Shown here one piece after another: positions 1 to 8,400 of a stretch of DNA of 22,935 nucleotides. Location of the stretch: positions 25,305 through 48,239 of the forward strand of contig NW_019775203.1 of NCBI RefSeq assembly GCF_001039355.2. The letters run 5' to 3'. This DNA comes from Lingula anatina. Lineage: Eukaryota > Brachiopoda > Lingulata > Lingulida > Lingulidae. A program made the position numbers and the translations under genes. Position 1 is the stretch's first letter; every line of letters begins with the position of its first letter. The notes under the pieces are model-generated. The model was given only the letters and a program-made list of their open reading frames with translations, was not told where the DNA came from and did not search any database.

Positions 1-229
1 TAAAGGTGTTTGTTTCACATTTCCTGCATCTGTACAACATTGTTAGTTGATTGTGTAAAAATGATGGTAAACTTGTTATCGTGTAATGTGTAATAGAGTT
101 TCAAATATGGAAATAAACTCATATCATTGCAGTTTGTCAGATTCAATCATTCACGATGTTCAGAATCTCAGAATGGAGGAAATTGGACATTTAACACTGT
201 TGTATTGATATTTTCCCCATCTCATCAAT

Positions 230-1700
230 TTTCTTAGTTGATCATATAAAAATGGCAGTAAACTGTTAATTTTGTTTCATGTTAAAAAATTGTTAAAAAT
301 GAAAAAAAAAACATTTCAGAACAGTGCTGTCTTGTTTACTTTTTGGCATTTTCAAGATGTGACTTTGAAGTTCCATGGTCCTAAAGACCTTTGCTAGTCA
401 CATTTTCTGAATATCCATGATACTAATATTTTATTATTAAAAATTGATAGTCATTATGCTGTTAAACATTATGTAAAGTTGCATCAAAATTTGAAGAAAC
501 CCCTATTTTGGACACTGCTCCCATGTCACTTACTGTTCTCAAACTTAGGAAAGAAACATGGGACTTAAATAAAGCTTCAGTTGGCAATGCAGTCTATTTG
601 GTAAATTTTTCTGGCAGTTAAACAGTTTTTTGTGAAAATTTAATTTTCACATGTTGGCATTTTCAAGGTGTGACTTAGAACCTCCACGGGCTTGAAGACC
701 CATGCTAGTCACATTTTCTGAAAATCCATGATACGTGTATTTTATTATTAAAAACTGATGGTCTTTATGCTGTTAAGCATTATGTAATATTGCATCAAAA
801 TAGAAAAAAACACAATTTTGGGTGCTGCTGCCATGATGACCATTATGGGTAAACCATGTTACTTATGATTGTCAAACTTTCAAAAAAGAAACACAGGACT
901 AAATTGCAGCCGAGTTGGAAAAGCAGTCTAACTTACTTCTTTTTATTGTAGTTATACATTTTAGTGAAATATTCATATTTATCGTGTTGCCATTCATTGT
1001 GGGACTCAGAGCTCCCATGGACATAAAACCAAATTTTCTACATGTCCATGCTATTTATAGTCAATAATCAAAAATTGGTGATAATTATTCTGTAATTTAT
1101 TATGTAATGTTACATCAAAATTGACAAAAATGCACTGCTACATTAACATTATGAAAAGAAACTGTGTTACTTATTATTATTATTTTTAACTTACAAGTTT
1201 GATTTGTAGGATTGGCATGCAGTTCAAATTAGAAAGCCAGCTCAATTGGGTTATCATTTATAATTGAATTTATGCAATTTTGTGTAAAATTTTCATTTTT
1301 CTCATTCTGGCACTTTCAAAGTGTGAACTCTCATGGGCCTGAAGCCTTATGCTTGTTTCATATTTTAGTTACATTGGTGTTACCTGTTGAGCATAATTAA
1401 ATTTTGATGTTGAATTTGCATTTAAGCATAATGTACTTTTGTATCAGAATTGACAGTAGCCTATTTTGTGCATTGTTATTTTCAGCTTTTTGTCTGTACA
1501 TTTGACAGCTTTGCTGCCTTGTTAAAACAAATATTTTGGTCCATTGTGAAATAAATTAACAGCAGTTCACCTAGATAAAGTATTATTCTGAGACATTAGT
1601 TATATCTTTTCTGTTTTTAAACAAGCACAATGTTTTATTTAATTGGACCACAGCTTATTTTGGGTAAAAGTAAACTACTTATTTGACCTTGAAGTTTCAG
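230..1700. repeat. Diverged tandem repeat, about four copies of a 310-330 bp unit
   Basis: The same ordered series of landmarks recurs. A 'ttggcattttcaag' type string occurs at 343, 654, 986 (degenerate) and 1306. It is followed by a 'ctagtcacattttctga' type string, 'tttattattaaaaa', and a 'gcatcaaaat' type string at about 479, 790, 1110 and 1439. Spacing between equivalent landmarks is 311-332 bp. Copies one and two are closest; copies three and four have drifted. A partial related segment near 42-100 shares 'tagttga...taaaaatg...gtaaac' with 234-265, so the array may begin before the window. No coding potential is evident. It could be an old satellite or an intronic segmental duplication. 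Confidence 0.7.
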
Positions 1701-1773
1701 CCCATTTTCAGTCTGAAATCTTTTCATGAAATTAGCCACTGGGTTGATATTACATCAAGGGTTTTCCCAGCGA

Positions 1774-1845
1774 ACCATCCAGCCGTCATTTGGACGGCCC
1801 CCAGCATCTCTGGATGGCCTATATTTTCAAATATGGCTGGATGGC
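1774..1845. repeat. Short foldback with CCATCCAGCC arms
   Basis: An imperfect inverted repeat of about 21 bp sits at 1774-1794 and 1825-1845 (ccatccagcc against ggctggatgg plus flanking matches). A nested 6 bp hairpin gccgtc/gacggc lies inside the left half. A run of T follows at 1852-1865. It resembles a small non-autonomous DNA element or its remnant, but no clear target duplication was seen. Confidence 0.35.
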
Positions 1846-2037
1846 TTATGGATTTTTTTTTTTTTTGAAATATTATGCCTTCAGACTTACTTGGACTCCT
1901 TGAAATTTTGTAAGAAATTACAGGTGGTAATTTTAGACAGCCTATGTACCCTCCCAGGAAAAGCACTGTATAATATCTAATATTACATTATGTGCATGAA
2001 ATGATTATTTCAAATTTTCAAATGTTTCCAATTTCAG

Positions 2038-2125
2038 AGTATACCTGGCTGGCGCCTACACAGAGCCCCCGGCAGAAGTTCTTCCCCCAGTGCCAGTGGT
2101 AGATGAGAGCTGTACAATATTATAA
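2038..2125 (+). CDS. Last coding exon of an unidentified upstream gene, C-terminus with CaaX-like CTIL
   Basis: A strong acceptor (ttcag at 2033-2037) is followed by an open frame starting with one carried-over base (phase 2 entry). It reads V-Y-L-A-G-A-Y, then a Pro/Val-rich segment (EPPAEVLPPVPVVDES), then C-T-I-L and a TAA stop at 2123-2125. This frame stays open longest from the acceptor; the other two stop at or before 2106. The final four residues fit a prenylation box (Cys, aliphatic, aliphatic, Leu), and a terminal Leu usually favours geranylgeranyl transfer. That would place the protein at a membrane. The family cannot be named from 28 residues. A coincidental open frame after a splice-like site is the main alternative, though local GC is clearly higher than on either side. 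Confidence 0.5.
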
Positions 2126-2171
2126 CAGTTTTCTTATAAAGCCCCCCCCCCCACTCCCCCATTTACCTCCA

Positions 2172-2349
2172 GAGCTCACATCAGGGCTCCATAACTCGAA
2201 AGCATCGCGAATTGCAATGGGGATATCACCTTTCATTTCGAGGCTATTATATGGGGCAAGTAAATCCCGAGTTATGGAATATAGACGAATCTCCATGCTT
2301 GCGCTCGGTTGCAATTCACGATGCTTTCGACTTACGGAGCTCACATCAG
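2172..2349. mobile_element. Foldback (MITE-like) element flanked by a 13-bp direct repeat
   Basis: Arms of 32 bp at 2186-2217 and 2309-2340 are inverted copies with about three mismatches (shared core gaaagcatcg/cgatgctttc and gaattgcaa/ttgcaattc). The string gagctcacatcag is present on both sides, at 2172-2184 and 2337-2349, like a target-site duplication, although the right copy overlaps the arm by four bases. An internal 'cgagttatgga' near 2268 repeats part of the left arm in reverse. There is no coding capacity, so it would be non-autonomous. The family was not recognised. Confidence 0.6.
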
Positions 2350-3271
2350 ACATGACAGTCATGTGATCAAAGCCCTGTGATGTCTTAGTGTCATGCCTCA
2401 TGGAATTTGCTAAAAATGTGTTAAGTCTCTATAGTAATGTTGAACTTTTTTTACCAATTTTCTTATTGGTATAATATTCTCCGTTGATGAAGCCCTGGAA
2501 GTTAAAACTCCTCTAAGGATTAAACATGGTGGGTTTACAGGTGCTAATTGTAGAGCTTTTCTGTACCAGTTAGGATGTAATATTTTTTGCTATTTGGTGA
2601 TATTGATCAAATGTTCAAATGTGACACAAAAGAGCAATTTGGGTGCTCGTGTTTTATGTATCAGTAGTATATATTTGTGTACTTTATGGGTCCTTTTCTG
2701 AGAGATGCAGGACTTATAGTTATATTCATTATGATCTGAAAAATAAACTTTTCAAATATATTTTGAGAATTTTTTTGACAAGAAATTCGCCAGTAAATAT
2801 TTTGTTTTACAGTCTACCATATAATATGAATAGCAGTTGATGTGATTTTTATAGTTTATAATTATCAAGCACAGGATCACAACTTGTCATATAACATATC
2901 ATATGAATGACTACTGTATCACTTTATTCAAATACTCAGTCTGCACCAAAAATTTACTCTTGTTGCCAAGGACACTGGGGCCTATGAATTTAATGGTTCA
3001 AAGCAGAATCCAAGGCCAGCAACTGGAGAAATGTACAAAATTTGACTGAACTGGCTGAAAATTGTGCTGGCGTTCGGTTGGCATAGGGCTACTTATTAGT
3101 ACTAACATTGACTGCGCCATATCATTTATCATTACAGATACACAGAAATGCCATGAAAATACTTTCTCAATTTGTACTGATATTATTTTTGTCAACTCTG
3201 CTGTTGTGTAATGAATGAAAATCATACTGACTATAAATTTACCATACATTGTCATAAGATGTTTGCCTTGA

Positions 3272-3390
3272 AATGGTTTTGTAAGATGTATGGTATGACA
3301 TAATTTCACAGGATATATATATATATATATATATATAGTTTAATTGGTAGGATATGTGCCATGGTTTTGTAGGATATGCAGTGTATGACA
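3272..3390. repeat. Diverged 30-bp duplication around a (TA)n run
   Basis: 'atggttttgtaagatgta..gtatgaca' at 3273-3300 is repeated as 'atggttttgtaggatatg..gtatgaca' at 3361-3390. Further 'taggat' pieces lie up to 3415. A (TA)n microsatellite at 3313-3337 lies between the two copies. The pattern looks like local slippage or duplication within the presumed 3' UTR. Confidence 0.5.
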
Positions 3391-4300
3391 GGGTGGTAGG
3401 GTGTATGGTAGGATGTTTGAGAGGGTGAATCTCCAAGATTTCTGTTGTGTAAACTGTTGTATTACAAGGGATGTCAATGTCTAGGTGATCAGCTGTTTAA
3501 AATGGGCCACAGAACTTCTACAGATGTTCTGGCAATTTTATTATTTTACAATTGTCAGTCACTGCATATGGTCTTTAAAAGTTTGTTAATGCAGTGAATG
3601 TTAGTACAATATTTATATACATAGTATATTATTTTTAATCAGTTATTGTGAAAGATAAAATGGCTCTCTTACAGTAACTGTCAAGTCTTGATTTTGAAAT
3701 ATGTTTTATTTTTCTGTATGTTTAAAAAGACTGAAAATGTTACTTGTTGTACAGTTTCAACTTTTTAAAAAAGCTACATGTTTGCCAATTTATATCGCAT
3801 GTGACATGCATTTATGGTTGTTTTGTATTATTTTTTCTTTGCTAATGAGAAACACTAAACAAAATATCACTTAAATTTGAATAGGCCAAGGTGATAGAGC
3901 ATATTTTCTGCAATAGAGTATTTTTTGTGACAATATGTGTTCTCCTTTCTACATAGAATTCTGAATGTTTAACACATAAGCATAAGAATTGTGTACCACA
4001 CAATATACTGAAGATATTCAACATCAGTGGACAAGTATATCTGTGCATCGATACAAATGTGTTGTTTTATATACAAAGACAAATGCATTCCCTATTGTTT
4101 ATTTTTCTCTTTTTTCATCAATTGTGAGGTTCTTGTTTAGATTTTGACACATATTCCTTATCTTGCCTTATAAACCGTGTATATTTTTAAACGATGTACG
4201 GTAGAACAGCTATGATACATGTAGCACTGTTAGATTCGCAAATCGATAATATTTTGATCTACGTAGTACTAACCAATGTTTTCCTCTCTGGATTAAGTGA

Positions 4301-4306
4301 AATAAA
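4301..4306 (+). terminator. Candidate polyadenylation signal AATAAA
   Basis: A canonical AATAAA follows 2.2 kb of AT-rich presumed 3' UTR and precedes the compositional shift toward the promoter region of the next gene. Other AATAAA hexamers occur upstream (for example near 2740), so this choice rests on position only. Confidence 0.3.
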
Positions 4307-4320
4307 AACAAAGAAATCGA

Positions 4321-5292
4321 AACTGTCTCGAGTCTGATATCTTCTATCATACAAGTATTTTAAAATCGCCCTCCACTCCAAAAATAAAAAAATGAGTAAT
4401 CATAATTGATAAATGTGTCACAGGGATTCCCCCCCCCCCTCCCCCCGTTTCCCATTCATCGGTTATAAAGAATTTTGAAAGGTAAGAACTATTAGTAAAG
4501 CTTTAATCAAATCTTGTAATACTTGGAGCGTCTCATCGAATGTTAGACCCCCGTAAATAACCCTAGGGACTTGATATATATCAAGTAGTCGCCTGGTCAC
4601 ACCTGTCCGCCTTTGATACGTGACTCGGGATCTTGAAATAGCCTCTGAAGTGTGAGTAGAGTACATCGGTAAATATTTACCATTCATAATGGGTAGGGAG
4701 GTTCTGTGCTCTCCGCTCTCTTTCAAAAGAGGGTCTTTTAGACCATGATCTGAGGATCGAATGGCGTAGCGATGCAGGGTCGGCCTTTGTCATTCAGACG
4801 CCGAAAATATGAGCGGAAATCTCGCTTTTATAGAAAAACGTATTAAACCGTGTTTTATTGTGGCAAGCAGTATTAATAAATAACGTCGTTTCATCGCTAA
4901 GCAGCCGCGGGTTGCAGCCATCCTGATGAAAATTTAACTACTTTGAAAGGATTTCTTCAAAATAAAACCTACTTAAGGCGTCTTTGTAAGAGCTTTAATC
5001 AATTTGCACTTAATACCACTGCAAATAAAAATCAAGCTTGGCCGTAAAATTTTATTAGCAACAAAGACGTTTTACAGCATGCACAGAAAGCCTGGTCCAT
5101 CTGATTTAAAACTTTTAGGCAGGAACTCTGGTTGTTTTGAAAATAACTTGCGCAACATCGCAGTCGTTGTTACGTCTAAATCAAGACGATACAGTAAATC
5201 GCTAGAAAAAGAAAACGAGCCACCGAATGTTTAAAAGCTCAGGAAAGCGGATCCAGACGCGCTTTGTAACCCGGGGTCGTGTTACCAAACTT
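4321..5292. other. Intergenic region and upstream promoter
   Basis: This lies between the presumed 3' end of the CaaX gene and the X-box. Polypyrimidine tracts lie at 4430-4446. A perfect 18-bp palindrome (acttgatatatatcaagt) is at 4569-4586, directly after the 8-bp palindrome ccctaggg. CpG dinucleotides become frequent from about 4740 (near 4762-4915 and 5165-5275). A minus-strand open frame across 4463-4790 has no recognisable domain and is not called as a gene. Confidence 0.45.
5079..5234 (+). CDS. Small open frame, 51 codons, function unknown
   Basis: The frame runs from ATG at 5079 to a TAA stop ending at 5234. It begins M-H-R-K-P-G-P-S-D-L and ends K-S-L-E-K-E-N-E-P-P-N-V. Composition is protein-like (Ser, Lys, Arg, Glu-rich) and a plausible acceptor (ttttacag) lies immediately before the ATG. 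It sits upstream of the X-box and has no obvious partner exon, no signal peptide and no membrane segment. It may be a stray open frame in promoter DNA, a terminal exon or an alternative 5' exon. No family is recognised. Confidence 0.15.
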   Translation: MHRKPGPSDLKLLGRNSGCFENNLRNIAVVVTSKSRRYSKSLEKENEPPNV

Positions 5293-5306
5293 GTCGCCAT
5301 GGCAAC
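5293..5306 (+). promoter_or_regulatory. Perfect RFX X-box, GTCGCC-AT-GGCAAC
   Basis: The sequence matches the consensus GTNRCC N(0-3) RGYAAC at every position and is nearly palindromic. RFX factors use this site to drive ciliary and sperm-flagellar genes, usually from within a few hundred bases of the start. Here it lies 97 bp upstream of the candidate ATG at 5403. An additional half-site, gttacc, is at 5281-5286. Because the site is near-symmetric, it could also serve a minus-strand transcript. Confidence 0.65.
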
Positions 5307-5366
5307 AAGAATATTGAAAAACACTCTTGTATCGTTGTTGTAACAGCTTTAGCCCTGATCAGTGTC

Positions 5367-5399
5367 ATGGCATCATCAAGAATAGCGACGGGGAGTTGA
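5367..5399 (+). CDS. Upstream open reading frame, 10 codons
   Basis: ATG at 5367 opens M-A-S-S-R-I-A-T-G-S and stops at TGA 5397-5399, three bases before the candidate main ATG at 5403 and in the same frame. If the 5' end of the transcript lies near the X-box, this uORF would be in the leader and could permit reinitiation or reduce initiation at 5403. The in-frame stop also shows that the main frame cannot extend further upstream in this exon. Confidence 0.25.
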   Translation: MASSRIATGS

Positions 5400-5402
5400 A
5401 CG

Positions 5403-5428
5403 ATGTTTCAGAACAAGGATGACTGCAC
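5403..5428 (+). CDS. Candidate first coding exon (extended model)
   Basis: ATG at 5403 is followed by F-Q-N-K-D-D-C and two bases of a Thr codon, then a donor gtacgt at 5429. The phase-2 exit fits the acceptor at 6651, giving M-F-Q-N-K-D-D-C-T-L-Y-R-S-F-S-G. An in-frame TGA at 5397-5399 rules out extension upstream. The exon lies 97 bp downstream of the X-box. It is only 26 coding bases, so support is phase, splice signal and position; a 5' UTR exon with translation starting at 6695 is the alternative. Confidence 0.4.
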
Positions 5429-8400
5429 GTACGTTTATACTCAGTTTTAAAACGGCATACGACATAGGGCTAAGTTGAGACATAGATGAAGATTACAAAA
5501 GAGATCGTCAAAACTATCTACACAAGATTATGTAAAGGGTTACAGAGGAACAGAAGGAGAACTTATCGATTAATTTTTTTGTCCTGGACAGGTGCGTCAG
5601 GAAAATGGCAAGTTTGAGCGTGTTATATAATTAAGCACTGAAATTGCACTGCCCTGTTGAAGAAGAGCTGGATGCTAATTATGAAGACGTGTATAAAACA
5701 TGACTGCTGCAGTGAAATAGACTGTGACAGTATTAATTTCTTCGTCGAAAAATCAAGGAGGACTTTCTTTTATTATGCTGCTATGACAACCCTTTGACAA
5801 TTTGCTGTGAATATTGAAAATTTGGGATGAGTATCTCTCATGTGGACAAAAAATAAAGCCTCAAGAATACAGGAATGTTTTCAATCAAAGTCGGTCAAGA
5901 TTCTCGAACCTCATAAACATCGCCTCAACGACGGGTTCTTGGTGATTAATCATTTGATACTTGTGAATCAGTACATTTTGGCAGACGATAATCGCATATA
6001 CCAATTTGGCTCCTTTTGTAGCTGATTCAATATCAGACCGCGGTGCTCTGTACATAGGATACGCGACAAAACTATAGATCGTGTTTGCTTGAGCGCACAT
6101 CATTCATGCACCAAGACGACTCAGGAGACTTCGTCATTTGTAGATACCTCAAAACTACAGTTCAAAACGTCTTTCCTTTTATCACAAATGTCAATGTAGA
6201 TCCAATAGAATATTATCTATTCAATGTGGAAACATATCGTGTAACAATGTCTTTTGAGTCTAAATGAACCAGGGCGGCCCGCACGTGCAGTATTGTTACG
6301 TTTTAAAGATTCCTTGACAACGGAGTGACACACTTCTTTGAGATGTAATATTTACGATGGAAACACGAAGTTAACATTTCATTAGTCTTTACTCAGTGGT
6401 ATAAATTATAAACGCTATTTGTGTAATAACTGAAAATCAACCCGTTGGGATTTGACATTAACAATGGAAACACATAGATCAATGGATCGGACGCTTTAGA
6501 AACATTAATATATTGTATTCCTGTTGGGTGTTGGGACGCTGCAGTGTCACCCCCTTGGGAGCTGAAATTTACAATGGATACACAATCGTCAGTGAATAGA
6601 CAGGGATCTGTAGTAACGTTAATTGTATTCCTTGTATTCCATTCCAAATAGGTTATATCGCAGTTTCTCAGGGATCACTGAACACGACGTAATCATGAGC
6701 GGCTTCAGTTTTGAGGAACAGTTAAAGAAGCACGAAAGAGACAAACTTGCCAAGGGGAAATTCGACGACCTAGACGGGGTACCCCTCGGAACGCAGCTGG
6801 AGTACTACGCCCATCCTGATCATTACCAGGGTTGTAATTTTAACACTATAAGTCGCATGGTGTATATTAAGCAAAATGTGGAAGTGGGGGACGAGGACAA
6901 AAAGTTAACATCGAGCCATGATAATCTCCTTGAAAACCGTGAGAACGCTGCTGCGAGACGTGGTGTGAGTAAAAGTAAAGTTAGCGTCCCAGAGCTAATT
7001 CCAACACGGAGTAAAAACGCACAACAGCGACCCAAAGAAATGTCGAGTACAAATAGGCGGAACGAAAATGGCTTAGTGCTGCACAGATCGAAGTCCAAAT
7101 CACGAGAATTTGAAGAGGAGAAGCAGACACATGGCTCAACTTTCTCAGGAGAAAAATCTACTGGGGTGGCGTTGAATTCAGAGGGGCCACTTGGCCTCGG
7201 GGAGATAAAATCGACCACTTTTGGACCCGGGGACAACTTCGGTAAAAATGACAGGATACGTAATTTAAACAATTATAGATCAAAGTCTTTTGGAAATAAA
7301 AGAGAACTTTTGAGAAATAAATACAATTTCTCTCAACCGGAACGCTTCCCTAAAGCTAAAGACACGAAGGTTAGTAAAGAAAATGTAGACATAAAACATC
7401 CCAGTTCTTCAGTTTTTCCTCTCGTCACACCAGAAGATGGAAAAGTACGTGTTGCTCCTGAAAACTTCAGATATGCCCCTGGGTTCGAGTCCGATTCTTC
7501 ACTCCCTCGCTCCCCCTCGCGTCGAATATCACGCCGGAATCGGAAGAGAAAAACGCAGACGAACTCCCCCTCACTTGAACTCCCATCTGACGTAAATCTC
7601 GAGGAAAATCCCGCACAGCCTGATAAAGAAAACAAGGGAGGTGGTCGACTATCGAAGGTAATGTATACTAAAATTCATAAGCAGAATCTTTTAAATTAGA
7701 GGAAAATGGATTATCAAAATATTTATCGAAACTGGGCAAGGCTTGCTATGTAAAGTGGGTATATACATTCATGTATAAGTTTTTATCCTGTTGAGGAATA
7801 TTTCAAAGTAAAAATGTGAGTTACTAGAACTCAAAATTACATGTACGACCACGCTGCCGTTTGATCTTCATTTACTTACTCACTTACTTACTTATCGAGC
7901 TGTTTATTTATCAAATTGTTTAGTTATTGATTTGTTCCTTTATTCAGTTACATAATCAAGCCATTTCTGTATTGATATTGAAAGCATTTCATTATGGAAC
8001 GTGAATATAATCAAAGGCGAATCATTGGCGCGAAATACGCCATGATAAACATTTTGATCACGCTTCGTCACTTTTTCCTTTATTTCCGTTAATTTCTAAT
8101 TTAAACTTCTTCTTCATTCATTCGAAACAATGTCTTCCAGATCATTATTTTTTCTTTGATCGCCCCTAAAATTCATTTCCATCTCTGATTTTATTCACCT
8201 CCCTGAGTGCACTCGAATTTGCCACCCCTCCTCCTCTAATAAAAGGAGGTAAAGATTTTAGTATGTCAAGGTCGAGTCATAGATTATCAAATAAAAAAGG
8301 GACTGAAAAATTCCATTCCTCTTATGCTTTCAAACAATTTATTTTTGATTAAAAAATCAATCTGCCTTATATTCAGTAGCAAGTTTGTTTAGCAGTTTAT

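Larger units (their letters stand above)
1..2037 (+). other. Probable last intron of the upstream gene
   Basis: No convincing coding exon is visible here. The stretch is AT-rich, stops are frequent in all frames, and it ends in a good 3' splice site (pyrimidine-rich run then ttcag at 2033-2037) in front of the exon at 2038. Most of it is made of a diverged tandem repeat and one short foldback, listed separately. Calling it an intron is an inference from the downstream exon; the donor lies outside the window. Confidence 0.45.
2126..4320 (+). other. Probable long 3' UTR of the upstream gene
   Basis: This AT-rich stretch contains no credible exon. It holds poly(C) at 2142-2152, a foldback element at 2172-2349, a (TA)n run at 3313-3337 and a short duplication at 3272-3390. 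Several AATAAA hexamers occur; the one at 4301-4306 lies just before the sequence changes to a more CpG-containing composition, so I take about 4320 as the likely transcript end. Reading it as UTR depends on the exon at 2038 being real. Confidence 0.4.

Noticed and set aside
4463-4790. Minus-strand open frame of about 110 codons
   Set aside because: It has some protein-like composition but no recognisable domain, no good ATG context near its 5' end and no matching splice signals; it lies between two plus-strand genes and was left uncalled.
6823-7635. Minus-strand open frames opposite the large exon
   Set aside because: They are mirror frames of the Ser/Arg-rich plus-strand exon, rich in Phe, Ser and Leu as expected from antisense of such codons, and have no splice support.
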